From: Bacteroidetes bacterium GWF2_38_335
Lineage (GTDB): Bacteria; Bacteroidota; Bacteroidia; Bacteroidales; GWF2-38-335
NCBI GenBank assembly: GCA_001769535.1
Contig: MEOH01000001.1
Coordinates: 264,040-307,925, forward strand
Direction of reading: 5' to 3'
DNA length: 43,886 nt
Of this stretch, positions 1 through 7,261 are shown piece by piece. The notes under the pieces are model-generated. The model had not been told where the DNA came from and ran no database searches. It saw nothing but the letters and a program-made list of their open reading frames with translations. Made by a program: the position numbers and the translations under genes. How positions within the stretch are numbered: the stretch's first letter is position 1; each line of letters begins with the position of its first letter.

Positions 1-2
1 AT

Positions 3-89
3 TCAGCGGTTTTTCTTCAGCAGATAGACCGCTGTGCCGATGAAATATCCCGACAGATATCAAGAAATATTGCAGCTTACTACAATTAA
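3..89 (+). CDS. Possible 3' end of an unidentified gene, cut by the window edge
   Basis: One plus-strand frame is open from the first bases to a TAA at 87-89. It would encode about 28 residues ending in a mixed helical-looking sequence with a terminal AAYYN. The other plus frames and the minus strand contain early stops. A strong hairpin follows directly, which fits a gene end. There are too few residues to assign a family, and chance openness over 87 bases is quite possible. Confidence 0.3.
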   Translation, partial: SAVFLQQIDRCADEISRQISRNIAAYYN

Positions 90-127
90 TAAAAACAACC
101 GGCACTAAAAAGTGCCGGTTGCTAAAT
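87..127. terminator. Bidirectional rho-independent terminator
   Basis: A perfect 10-bp stem, AACCGGCACT (97-106) with AGTGCCGGTT (111-120), encloses an AAAA loop. On the minus strand the hairpin is followed by GTTTTTATTA, so it ends the rubrerythrin transcript. On the plus strand a T-rich tract follows a few bases later, so it may also end a gene entering from the left. Confidence 0.8.
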
Positions 128-146
128 CTTTTTTTGTATTTTCAGA

Positions 147-725
147 CTACCAGTTTTCGGCTTTCAATTGGAAGAAATCCTTTGGAAACAGGCATGCCGG
201 ACAATTTTCAAGTGCTTTTTTTCCAATATGCACATATCCGCAATTAGAACATTCCCATTTTACTTTGTCTTCTCTTTCAAAAACGCGATTTTTTTCAATG
301 TTTTCAAGAAAAGCACGGTATCTTTTCTCATGTTCCTCTTCGACTTTAGCAATCATCTTAAAAGCAGTGGCCACATCTTTAAAACCTTCCTCATTGGCTA
401 TTTCAGCAAAAGCAGGATATAAAACCGACCATTCTTCATGTTCACCTTCGGCAGATGCTTTAAGGTTTTCGGCAGTATCACCGATTACACCGGCAGGATA
501 CATGGCTTTGATTTCCACTCCGCCGCCTTTTAAAAATTCAAAAAACCTGTGCGCATGTGCGAATTCCTGCTCAGAAGTTTCAAGAAATACATTGGCAATC
601 TGAATAAAACCTTCTTCTTCGGCCTGTTCAGCGAAAAATGTATAACGGTTTCTTGCCTGCGATTCACCTGCAAATGATTTCAGTAGGTTTATTTCAGTTT
701 GCGTTCCTTTAATTAATTTGCTCAT
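147..725 (-). CDS. rbr: Rubrerythrin
   Basis: This is a cytoplasmic non-haem iron peroxidase that reduces hydrogen peroxide to water, typical of anaerobes and microaerophiles. The 192 residues have the classic order. First comes a ferritin-like four-helix domain with diiron ligands: E21 in GESQARNRY, E54 and H57 in EQEFAHAH, the glutamates of EGEHEEW (93-99), and E129/H132 in KVEEEHEKRY. Then comes a C-terminal rubredoxin-like domain with C159-x2-C162 and C175-x2-C178, which would bind the FeS4 iron. The length is normal for the family. It looks monocistronic: a terminator lies 27 bases after the stop, and a candidate promoter lies upstream. All key ligands are present, so the assignment is secure. 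The physiological electron donor cannot be read from the sequence. Confidence 0.96.
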   Translation of the reverse strand: MSKLIKGTQTEINLLKSFAGESQARNRYTFFAEQAEEEGFIQIANVFLETSEQEFAHAHRFFEFLKGGGVEIKAMYPAGVIGDTAENLKASAEGEHEEWSVLYPAFAEIANEEGFKDVATAFKMIAKVEEEHEKRYRAFLENIEKNRVFEREDKVKWECSNCGYVHIGKKALENCPACLFPKDFFQLKAENW

Positions 726-750
726 TTTATATTTTTTAAAATTTGACCTT

Positions 751-781
751 TAAAAGTAGTAAAATTGATTGATTAATCCAA
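751..781 (-). promoter_or_regulatory. Candidate promoter for rubrerythrin
   Basis: Read on the minus strand, a TTG (complement of 779-781) is followed after 20 bases by TACTTTTA (complement of 751-758). This is one mismatch from the Bacteroidota -7 box TAnnTTTG. It lies 25 bases before the ATG. It sits back to back with a candidate promoter for the next plus-strand gene. Confidence 0.4.
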
Positions 782-787
782 TCGAAA

Positions 788-819
788 TTGCAATTCAAAA
801 ACAAAAATTCTTACCTTTA
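788..819 (+). promoter_or_regulatory. Candidate promoter for the 111-residue protein gene
   Basis: TTG at 788-790 is followed after 21 bases by TACCTTTA at 812-819, close to the Bacteroidota TAnnTTTG box. It lies 12 bases before the proposed ATG at 832. The short leader is a weak point. Confidence 0.35.
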
Positions 820-831
820 AATAAAAAAACC

Positions 832-1167
832 ATGGAAAATCAGAAAGATATCACCGTCGATTATGCTGCAGCTATTCCGGTCGGACACCATGTAAAAGTT
901 TGCAAATACAAAACTGTATCAGGGGATTTGCTTGAAGGCCTCTGGATCAAAGATCATGACACGGGTATTGAATATGGCATGAGTCACCACTTTGAAGACC
1001 GCAAACTTGTTTCCTTTTCAAAAACTGAAGTCTGGCCCTTTGATGTTCGTCCCGATCTGAAAATTGAAATTCAGGTAGAAGGAAAAGTGCTTCGATGCCG
1101 TCTTATGTCCCTAAAAGTTAGTAATGACTGGAAAGTACAAACGAGAATGCTAATTGAACTGGTTTAA
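832..1167 (+). CDS. Small conserved-looking protein of unknown function
   Basis: I do not recognise this 111-residue protein. It has no signal peptide or membrane segment and is predicted to be cytoplasmic. It is rich in alternating hydrophobic and charged residues (HHVKVCKYKT, LKIEIQVEGKVLRCRL), suggesting a small beta-rich fold. The open frame extends upstream to 769. I chose the ATG at 832 because the extra 21 residues would be encoded by A/T-rich DNA that carries a plausible promoter. The gene is divergent from rubrerythrin and ends head-on against the DUF454 gene with no gap: its TAA ends at 1167 and the opposing stop begins at 1168. Codon use resembles that of its neighbours. Confidence 0.65.
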   Translation: MENQKDITVDYAAAIPVGHHVKVCKYKTVSGDLLEGLWIKDHDTGIEYGMSHHFEDRKLVSFSKTEVWPFDVRPDLKIEIQVEGKVLRCRLMSLKVSNDWKVQTRMLIELV

Positions 1168-1530
1168 TTACTTAATAACCGGAATAAATACAATCATTGA
1201 CGCAGTACCAACACATCCTGCAGCAATAAAAATGATGTAATAAGGAAATCCTGCAAGAACAGATGAAATTCCGATCATAATCCACATGATTGTTATCGAA
1301 ATCACTTTTGTTTTTACAGGAATTCCCCTTTTTTCTTTATATTCTTTTATTCTGCTCCCGACCAATTTATTACTGATCAGGTAATTGTAAAATCGTTCAG
1401 ACCCCTTATAATAAAGTCCGGCTGTGAGAATCAAAAACGGAGTGGTTGGCAGTCCGGGAATAAAAATTCCGGCAATTCCAAGCACAAGCGAAATTGTACC
1501 CAACAAAATAAAAATAAGTTTCAGGGTCAT
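1168..1530 (-). CDS. DUF454 (YbaN-type) inner-membrane protein
   Basis: This is a 120-residue integral membrane protein of the DUF454/YbaN family, whose function is unknown. The N-terminal half carries the family signature GIAGIFIPGLPTTPFLIL (about 18-35), a hairpin of two membrane segments around PGLPTTPF. It is followed by a basic loop (SRIKEYKEKRGIPVKTK) and two more hydrophobic segments at about 76-93 and 95-115. The length is normal for the family. It starts 16 bases after the stop of the Dcp-type peptidase on the same strand and is probably co-transcribed with it. I see no functional link between the two. Confidence 0.85.
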   Translation of the reverse strand: MTLKLIFILLGTISLVLGIAGIFIPGLPTTPFLILTAGLYYKGSERFYNYLISNKLVGSRIKEYKEKRGIPVKTKVISITIMWIMIGISSVLAGFPYYIIFIAAGCVGTASMIVFIPVIK

Positions 1531-1546
1531 GAAATACGAATCCCGA

Positions 1547-3673
1547 TTAAATTAACCCGCGTTTTTTCAGCAGTGGTTTAATGTCCGGTTCGCGTCCCCT
1601 GAATTTTTTATACAGTTCCATGGCGTCAACTGAGGATCCTTTTGAAAGAATATTATCCCTGAAGGATTTTGCAGTTTCCTGATCAAAAAGCGAAGTTTCC
1701 TTAAAAGCTTCAAAAGCATCCGAATCTAATACTCCTGACCAGATATAACTATAATATCCTGCGGCATACCCACCTCCGAAAATGTGTCCGAAATAGGTTG
1801 TTCGGTATCTGGAAATAATTTCGGGAATCAATCCGATTTTATCCAACGCATTTTTCTCGAACGCTGCCACATCATAATCGTCGGTACTTTCAATAGTCTG
1901 ATAATTAAGATCAAGAAAAGAAGCTGCTAAATATTCAACAGTTTCAAAACCCTGGTTGAATTGTCCGCTTTTGATGATTTTTTCGATCAGGTCATCAGGA
2001 ATTGTTTCTCCGGTTTTATAATGTTTGGCATACATCTTCAATACTTCAGGTTCAAGTGCCCAGTTTTCCATAACCTGTGAAGGAAGTTCAACGAAATCCC
2101 TTGACACTGCTGTTCCTGAAATGGCACGGTATGTTCCGTCAGAAAGCAATCCGTGAAGAGCATGGCCAAATTCGTGGAAAAGCGTGAGGGTTTCATCAAG
2201 GTTTAGCAATGCAGGTTTATCACCGGTTGGTTTTGAGAAATTGCAAACCACTGTGATAACCGGAGTAATTTCCTTTCCGTTAAGACGGCGCTGGCCTCTG
2301 AATTCTTCCATCCAGGCACCACCACTTTTACTTTCCCTTGGAAACCAGTCAACATACAGTATTCCCTGATGTGAGCCATCTGCATCAAAAACTTCGTAGG
2401 TTTTTGCTTCAGGATGGTACAAGGGTAAATCGTTACGTTGTTTGAAAGTTAATCCATAAAGTTTATTTGCTACAGAAAAAGCGCCTTCCAAAACATTCTC
2501 AAGTTTAAAATACGGACGCAATAGTTCATCATCAAAATTAAATTTTTCCTTTTTAAGTTTTTCGGTGTAATACCACCAGTCCCATGATTCAATTTTTACA
2601 CCTTTTCCCTCCTTGTCGGCAACTGCTTGCAGTTCTTTCAGTTCTTTCTTTGCATTGGGCAAAGCTGCTTTCCAAAGTTTATTTAGCAATTCATATACTT
2701 TTTCAGGAGTTTTTGCCATATTTTCCTCCAAAACAAAAGAGGCATAATTCTTATATCCCAGCAATTTTGCTTTTTGATAATTGATTATGCTGATTTTTTT
2801 GGCAGTTTCCTTATTATCAAATTCATTTCCATTGTTTCCACGGTTAATATAACCCAAATAGATTTTTTCCCTTAATTCCCTGTTATCAGCACATTGAAGG
2901 AAGGGTATCAAGCTTGGTTTTTGCAGGGTGAAAAGCCATTTTCCATCAAGATTGGCCGCACTGGCCGCTTCTGATGCGCCTGCAACAACTGATTCGGGCA
3001 ATCCGGCAAGATCTTCCTTTTTTTCAATAACCAGCTGAAAACTATTGGTTTCCTGCAAAAGGTTTTCACTGTATTTAAGCTCAAGGAGAGAAAGCTCTTC
3101 ATTAAGTTTTCTGAGTTTATCCTTATCTTCAACCGAAAGATTTGCTCCTCCCCTGACAAAAAATTTATAGGTTTTTTCCAGCAACCTGTTTTGTTCAGGA
3201 GTAAGCTCGGGCTTTGCATCATAAATTGCTTTTACCCTTGCAAAAAGTTTTTCATTTAGTTTGATGTCATCATCATGTTTGGAGTCGATGGGTGCCAGCT
3301 CCTTTGCAATATTCTGCATCTCATCGCTCGACATGGACTCAAGCAAATTATTAAAGATGGCATCAATTTGTAGTAATAACTGCCCACTGTTGTCAATTGC
3401 TTCAATGGTGTTTTCAAAGTCAGGGGCATCAGGATTGTCGGCAATAGCATTGATTTCATCCATGTGCTTTTTGAAAGCCACTTTATAAGCAGGAAGATAA
3501 TGCTCAGGTTTTATCTTATCAAGTGGAGGGACACCAAAAGGGGTGTTAAATTCCTCAAGCAATGGGTTAGTAGTGCTTTCCTGCTTACCTTCCTTTTTGT
3601 TTTCTTCTTTTTTGCTTTCACAGGCAGACAATACCACCGCAAAAGCCAACAGCAATAAAATCCTTATTTTCAT
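1547..3673 (-). CDS. dcp: M3-family peptidyl-dipeptidase, Dcp-type, predicted lipoprotein
   Basis: This is a zinc metallopeptidase of family M3 that would release C-terminal dipeptides from oligopeptides. The 708 residues begin with a lipoprotein signal ending in lipobox LSAC (Cys18). A Lys/Glu-rich linker follows, then the M3 domain starting around NPLLEEFNTPFGVPP. The zinc site is HEFGHALHG with H500, E501 and H504. The downstream FVELPSQVMENW segment is also typical of the family. Enterobacterial Dcp is cytoplasmic or periplasmic and lacks a lipobox, so here the enzyme is probably membrane-anchored in the periplasm and takes part in peptide nutrition. It is the first gene of a likely pair with the DUF454 gene. 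An oligopeptidase A-like specificity cannot be excluded. Confidence 0.93.
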   Translation of the reverse strand: MKIRILLLLAFAVVLSACESKKEENKKEGKQESTTNPLLEEFNTPFGVPPLDKIKPEHYLPAYKVAFKKHMDEINAIADNPDAPDFENTIEAIDNSGQLLLQIDAIFNNLLESMSSDEMQNIAKELAPIDSKHDDDIKLNEKLFARVKAIYDAKPELTPEQNRLLEKTYKFFVRGGANLSVEDKDKLRKLNEELSLLELKYSENLLQETNSFQLVIEKKEDLAGLPESVVAGASEAASAANLDGKWLFTLQKPSLIPFLQCADNRELREKIYLGYINRGNNGNEFDNKETAKKISIINYQKAKLLGYKNYASFVLEENMAKTPEKVYELLNKLWKAALPNAKKELKELQAVADKEGKGVKIESWDWWYYTEKLKKEKFNFDDELLRPYFKLENVLEGAFSVANKLYGLTFKQRNDLPLYHPEAKTYEVFDADGSHQGILYVDWFPRESKSGGAWMEEFRGQRRLNGKEITPVITVVCNFSKPTGDKPALLNLDETLTLFHEFGHALHGLLSDGTYRAISGTAVSRDFVELPSQVMENWALEPEVLKMYAKHYKTGETIPDDLIEKIIKSGQFNQGFETVEYLAASFLDLNYQTIESTDDYDVAAFEKNALDKIGLIPEIISRYRTTYFGHIFGGGYAAGYYSYIWSGVLDSDAFEAFKETSLFDQETAKSFRDNILSKGSSVDAMELYKKFRGREPDIKPLLKKRGLI

Positions 3674-3858
3674 TTTAGTAAATCTTAAATTACATATTTT
3701 AATACAGCAGTAAAATTAATCAAATGAATTTAATCTCATACAATTATTATATGAGTATGGCAAAATAATATAAAGGAGATGCAAAAGCTAATACCTGCAA
3801 ATTGAAGCAATCTTTTTAATTACTGTTAACGAATTGTAAAAAGCGGCATGATTTTTGG

Positions 3859-3874
3859 ATTTGTTTTAACAAAT
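3859..3874. promoter_or_regulatory. Short palindrome upstream of the first TonB gene
   Basis: ATTTGTT (3859-3865) and AACAAAT (3868-3874) form a perfect 7-bp inverted repeat separated by TT, 29 bases before the ATG at 3904. It could be an operator or part of the leader. Such AT-rich palindromes also arise by chance. Confidence 0.3.
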
Positions 3875-3903
3875 TCATCTAAACCCTTTAAAAATTTAAT
3901 AAC

Positions 3904-4578
3904 ATGAAACCAAAAAAAAACAAAAACGCAGACCTGGAACGGCAGAAAGGGATTTTCTTCCGTTTTGGGTTGCTGTTCGCAATGGCTCTTGCCCTGCTGG
4001 CATTCGAATGGGCTGTTGAGGACAGAAAAATTGAGGATCTTTCTGATAATGAAAATGTAGCCACACTTACTGAAATGGCAGAAATTACCATTATAAAAGA
4101 AGAAAAACCCGCGAAAGTCAATATGCCTCAAACAATTGAAAAAATTGAAGTAAAACCGGATGATGCGATAATAGAAAAACCTATTGAACTTCCTGTTTAC
4201 ACTGAACCACAGCTGAACAATCTGCCCACATTACTCATGAAGGAAGATACAACAGACGAGGTGATTCCCTTTGTTCTGGTTGACAAAAAGCCCGAATTTA
4301 AGGGTGGAGACAAAGCGCTTATCGAATATCTTTCAAAAAACACTTATTACGATCCTGAGGCTGTAGGCGCAAATATCCAGGGAACAGTTTGGGTAAGGTT
4401 TGTAATAGACAAAAATGGGGCTATAACCAATGTTGGGCTTGAACGTGGCAGACATGACCTGCTTGATAAAGAAGCATTGAAAGTAATACGTAATATGCCT
4501 AAATGGATTCCCGGCAGTCAACAAACCAAGCCGATAAAAGTCAGCTATGTTATACCGGTAAAATTTGTTCTTGACTGA
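3904..4578 (+). CDS. TonB-family energy transducer, paralogue 1
   Basis: This protein would pass proton-motive-force energy from an ExbB/ExbD motor to outer-membrane TonB-dependent transporters. The 224 residues comprise a short basic cytoplasmic start, one membrane anchor at about 18-35 (GLLFAMALALLAFEW), a charged periplasmic linker, and a TonB C-terminal domain from about 128. The domain has the Bacteroidota-type entry KPEFKGGDKAL, a GTVWVRFVIDKNG strand and a terminal PKWIPG...VSYVIPVKFVLD. The linker is mixed acidic and basic with few Pro repeats, unlike classical TonB. It heads a tandem of three related genes, and its N-terminus is close to that of the second. No exbB or exbD lies nearby. 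Confidence 0.88.
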   Translation: MKPKKNKNADLERQKGIFFRFGLLFAMALALLAFEWAVEDRKIEDLSDNENVATLTEMAEITIIKEEKPAKVNMPQTIEKIEVKPDDAIIEKPIELPVYTEPQLNNLPTLLMKEDTTDEVIPFVLVDKKPEFKGGDKALIEYLSKNTYYDPEAVGANIQGTVWVRFVIDKNGAITNVGLERGRHDLLDKEALKVIRNMPKWIPGSQQTKPIKVSYVIPVKFVLD

Positions 4579-4679
4579 TGTCTTAAGAACGCGTTAACAA
4601 AAAATTGACGAATAATTTTTAAAAAACATTGATATAAATAAAGAAATAATTAATTTTAACCCGTTAAAATACGAAGACC

Positions 4680-5363
4680 ATGGAAAATAAAAAGAACACC
4701 CAGGTAAACCTGGAAAAAAGAAAGAGTGTATTTCTCCAGGTTGGTTTAGTGATAGTCCTGGCACTGACATTATTTGCTTTTGAATGGACTGTTACAGATG
4801 CCAAAATAGACAACATCGAGAACACACAGGTAGTTCAGCTTGAACAAGAAATGGAAGTTGATGTAACCCAACAGGAAAAGGAAGAAATTCAGCCTCCTCC
4901 CGCTCAGGCAGTTATTGACGAGATTCAAGTTGTTGAAGATGATGTTGTAATTGAAGACGAACTTGAAATTGAAGAAATGGATATGGATGAAAATACCGAA
5001 ATTGAAATTCGTGATATTCAGGCAGATGAAGAAAATGATGAAGTTTTCCAGTTTGCAGTAATTGAAGACAAACCTGAATTTCCAGGTGGAGATGCTGCAC
5101 TGATTGAATTTCTCGGTAAATCAACCAAATACCCCGAAATGGCCGTTGAAGCCAATATCAAAGGTACAGTTTATGTTGGTTTTGTAATCGGCAAAGACGG
5201 ATCTGTTGGCGACGTAAAAGTTCTTCGTCCGGTTGACCCCCTTTTAGATGCTGAAGCCATCCGCGTTGTAAAATCAATGCCCAAATGGAAACCTGGCAAA
5301 CAAAGAGGTAAAAACGTAAAGGTTTCTTATCAGGTACCTATTAAATTTATCCTTGCTGGCTAA
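4680..5363 (+). CDS. TonB-family energy transducer, paralogue 2
   Basis: The 227-residue protein has the same layout as its upstream neighbour: basic start with LEKRKSVF, membrane anchor at about 18-35, linker, and TonB C-terminal domain from about 130 (KPEFPGGDAALIEFL, then GTVYVGFVIGKDG and the terminal VSYQVPIKFILAG). The linker at about 45-125 is strikingly acidic, with runs such as EDDVVIEDELEIEEMDMDE, and has only a short Pro patch. It should span the periplasm and contact receptor TonB boxes. Similar N-termini point to a tandem duplication with paralogue 1. A terminator follows 20 bases after the stop, separating it from the third paralogue. Confidence 0.9.
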   Translation: MENKKNTQVNLEKRKSVFLQVGLVIVLALTLFAFEWTVTDAKIDNIENTQVVQLEQEMEVDVTQQEKEEIQPPPAQAVIDEIQVVEDDVVIEDELEIEEMDMDENTEIEIRDIQADEENDEVFQFAVIEDKPEFPGGDAALIEFLGKSTKYPEMAVEANIKGTVYVGFVIGKDGSVGDVKVLRPVDPLLDAEAIRVVKSMPKWKPGKQRGKNVKVSYQVPIKFILAG

Positions 5364-5383
5364 CCCGAAAAATTATATTCTAA

Positions 5384-5411
5384 AAATCCCGTTCCGGCGG
5401 GATTTTTTTTT
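5384..5411 (+). terminator. Rho-independent terminator after TonB paralogue 2
   Basis: AAATCCCG (5384-5391) pairs with CGGGATTT (5398-5405) around the loop TTCCGG, followed by a T-run to 5411. It lies 20 bases after the stop codon and 26 bases before the next ATG, so the third TonB-like gene probably needs its own promoter or read-through. Confidence 0.85.
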
Positions 5412-5436
5412 ACTTCATCATTTATGTCAATATCAA

Positions 5437-5871
5437 ATGAAACCAAAAAAAGCCGCAATTATAATACTGATTCTGTGTGTTTCATTGTCAAAATTCAGTT
5501 TGTCACAAACAGACACATCAATAATTCATACAGATTCAATTATTGAAGAAAACATATACCTCTTTAAAGACGTTGAGGTCAAACCAACATTCATGGGAGG
5601 CGACAAAGCCATGCTTAATTATATTTGGCACGAGGTAAATTATCCTGACCAAGCAGTAGAAGAAAATGTTGAAGGAACTGTTTACGTACATTTTATCATA
5701 GAAAAAAATGGTGTATTAACCAATATTTGTGTACCCGAATCAATTAACAAATATCTTGATGCTGAAGCAATCAGGGTGGTAAAAAAAATGCTTGCATGGA
5801 ACCCTGGAAAGCAAAATGGTGAATTTGTCAGAGTAAAACATAGAATACCTATTAAATTTGTTTTAACATGA
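5437..5871 (+). CDS. Exported stand-alone TonB C-terminal-domain protein
   Basis: This 144-residue protein is a TonB C-terminal domain behind a hydrophobic export signal (MKPKKAAIIILILCVSLSKF), with no long linker. The domain keeps the family landmarks: VKPTFMGGDKAML, GTVYVHFIIEKNG, LDAEAIRVVKKM, and terminal HRIPIKFVLT. An in-frame extension upstream to 5353 would run through the preceding terminator and overlap paralogue 2. The ATG at 5437 gives a proper signal sequence, so I chose that. The signal could be cleaved after the SLS region, leaving a soluble periplasmic domain, or it could act as an uncleaved anchor. Without a linker it could hardly span the periplasm, so it may be a modulator rather than a transducer. 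That role is inference. Confidence 0.82.
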   Translation: MKPKKAAIIILILCVSLSKFSLSQTDTSIIHTDSIIEENIYLFKDVEVKPTFMGGDKAMLNYIWHEVNYPDQAVEENVEGTVYVHFIIEKNGVLTNICVPESINKYLDAEAIRVVKKMLAWNPGKQNGEFVRVKHRIPIKFVLT

Positions 5872-6013
5872 TATTAGTTCAATTATAAAAAACCCGCAAA
5901 TAACGTATTTTTTTTTTCTCATTAAGATTTCATACTTTTATGCAAAATTGTTAACGAAAAGCAAACAGGTATAAATTTTGACCGTATTTTATTGTGATCA
6001 AAAAAAACAAATT

Positions 6014-7180
6014 ATGAACAAACTACTTACCTTTCTGATTTCAGGGCTCATAATAATTTCTTCATGTGCCCCCGCCAAATACTATTACAGGCAAGGCGAT
6101 TATAATATGGCTACGTATGAAGCAGTTAAAAAAATCAGGAAAAAACCTGAGAAAACAAAAATAATTGAAGTTCTTAAAAAATCGTACCCTATTGCAAATC
6201 AGGCAGATCTTGACAGAATTAAGTTTCTGAAAGAACAAGGCACTCCCGATGTTTGGGATGAAGTTTTTGTCCGCTACTCTGCTTTAAAAGACAGGCAAGC
6301 AGCAGTAAAAACCATTCTTCCTATTAGATATACCGGTGGTGTGGTTGATTTTCCACAAACCGACTATGACAAGGAAATTGTTGCTGCCAAACAAAAAGCG
6401 GCCGAATATTTTTATGTCCATGGACAGAAACTACTCGCAGAAAATGACCGCTTCAAAGCCCGCGAAGCTTTTTATGAGTTTCAAAGAGTTAAACAATATT
6501 ACGCCGATTTCAGGGATGTTGACCAACTGATAAAAACTGCCCGCGAAAAAGGCATGACCCATGTACTTGTTAAAGTTGAGGACAATACCATCTTTAAATT
6601 GCCCAATGCTTTTAAAAATTCTCTGATTCCGCAAGACCTTACCCCTCTGAATTCAGAATGGGTCGAATACAGCAACGAACCAAAAAGCAATTATTACCAC
6701 TATCAGGCAGGAGTGCACCTGAACAACATTATTCTTACTCCCGCTTCAGTAAAGGAAAGAGAATACACCGAGTCAAAGGAAGTACCCGATGGTTACGAAT
6801 ACGTTCTTGATGCCAGCGGAAACGTAATGAAAGATTCTCTTGGAAACGACATTAAAAAACCTAAATACAAAACAACTACCTGCACTGTTCTTGAAACCGT
6901 TCAAAGAAGAGACATTTCTCTGGCAGGCGCAGTTATTTATACCGACCTGCAAACTAACCAGGTTGTGAAAACTGTTCCTGTTGTGGCTGAACACTATTTT
7001 GAAAACATCTTTGCACTTGCAAACGGTGACCTTACAGCCCTTCCGGAAAGAGTTCTAAACCTGCTTAAAAACAAACCTCTTGTCATCCCGCTTGACTTAG
7101 ATATGATTTTTACTGCCGGCGATGTTCTTAAAGGCGTAGTTGCTAATGCCCTGCGAGATCACCGGCTGGTCCCAAGATAA
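6014..7180 (+). CDS. Predicted lipoprotein of unknown function
   Basis: I do not recognise a characterised family. The 388-residue product starts with a lipoprotein signal and lipobox ISSC (Cys18). It continues with a helical, Lys-rich N-terminal half (YYYRQGDYNMATYEAVKKI; AAKQKAAEYFYVHGQKLL; RFKAREAFYEFQRVKQYY) that looks like degenerate TPR-type helix pairs, then a beta-rich C-terminal half containing VKVEDNTIFKLP and AGAVIYTDLQTNQVVKTVP. I chose the ATG at 6014 over 5978 because only it places the signal sequence at the N-terminus. A strong terminator follows, and spacing suggests a single-gene transcript. Anchoring at the inner or outer membrane is likely, since the residues after the Cys are not acidic. 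Confidence 0.75.
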   Translation: MNKLLTFLISGLIIISSCAPAKYYYRQGDYNMATYEAVKKIRKKPEKTKIIEVLKKSYPIANQADLDRIKFLKEQGTPDVWDEVFVRYSALKDRQAAVKTILPIRYTGGVVDFPQTDYDKEIVAAKQKAAEYFYVHGQKLLAENDRFKAREAFYEFQRVKQYYADFRDVDQLIKTAREKGMTHVLVKVEDNTIFKLPNAFKNSLIPQDLTPLNSEWVEYSNEPKSNYYHYQAGVHLNNIILTPASVKEREYTESKEVPDGYEYVLDASGNVMKDSLGNDIKKPKYKTTTCTVLETVQRRDISLAGAVIYTDLQTNQVVKTVPVVAEHYFENIFALANGDLTALPERVLNLLKNKPLVIPLDLDMIFTAGDVLKGVVANALRDHRLVPR

Positions 7181-7189
7181 AAAATAAAA

Positions 7190-7217
7190 AAAGGTGTCTG
7201 TTTGACACCTTTTTTTA
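7190..7217 (+). terminator. Rho-independent terminator after the lipoprotein gene
   Basis: AAAGGTGTC (7190-7198) pairs with GACACCTTT (7204-7212) around TGTTT, followed by more T residues to 7216. It lies just after the stop at 7180. The A-run on its left side means it could also work on the other strand. Confidence 0.88.
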
Positions 7218-7261
7218 TTCTGCCCTCCTGAATTATTTAAAAAATCCGTAGGTTTGTCACA

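Noticed and set aside
112-603. Long open frame antisense to rubrerythrin
   Set aside because: It lies within the well-supported rbr gene on the other strand, has no family resemblance, and begins inside the terminator.
3735-3755. CTCATA/TATGAG inverted repeat upstream of dcp
   Set aside because: Only 6 bp with a 9-base loop in AT-rich sequence; not distinguishable from chance.
5353-5436. Longer N-terminus for the third TonB-like gene
   Set aside because: It would cross the terminator at 5384-5411 and overlap the previous gene; the signal sequence begins at the ATG at 5437.
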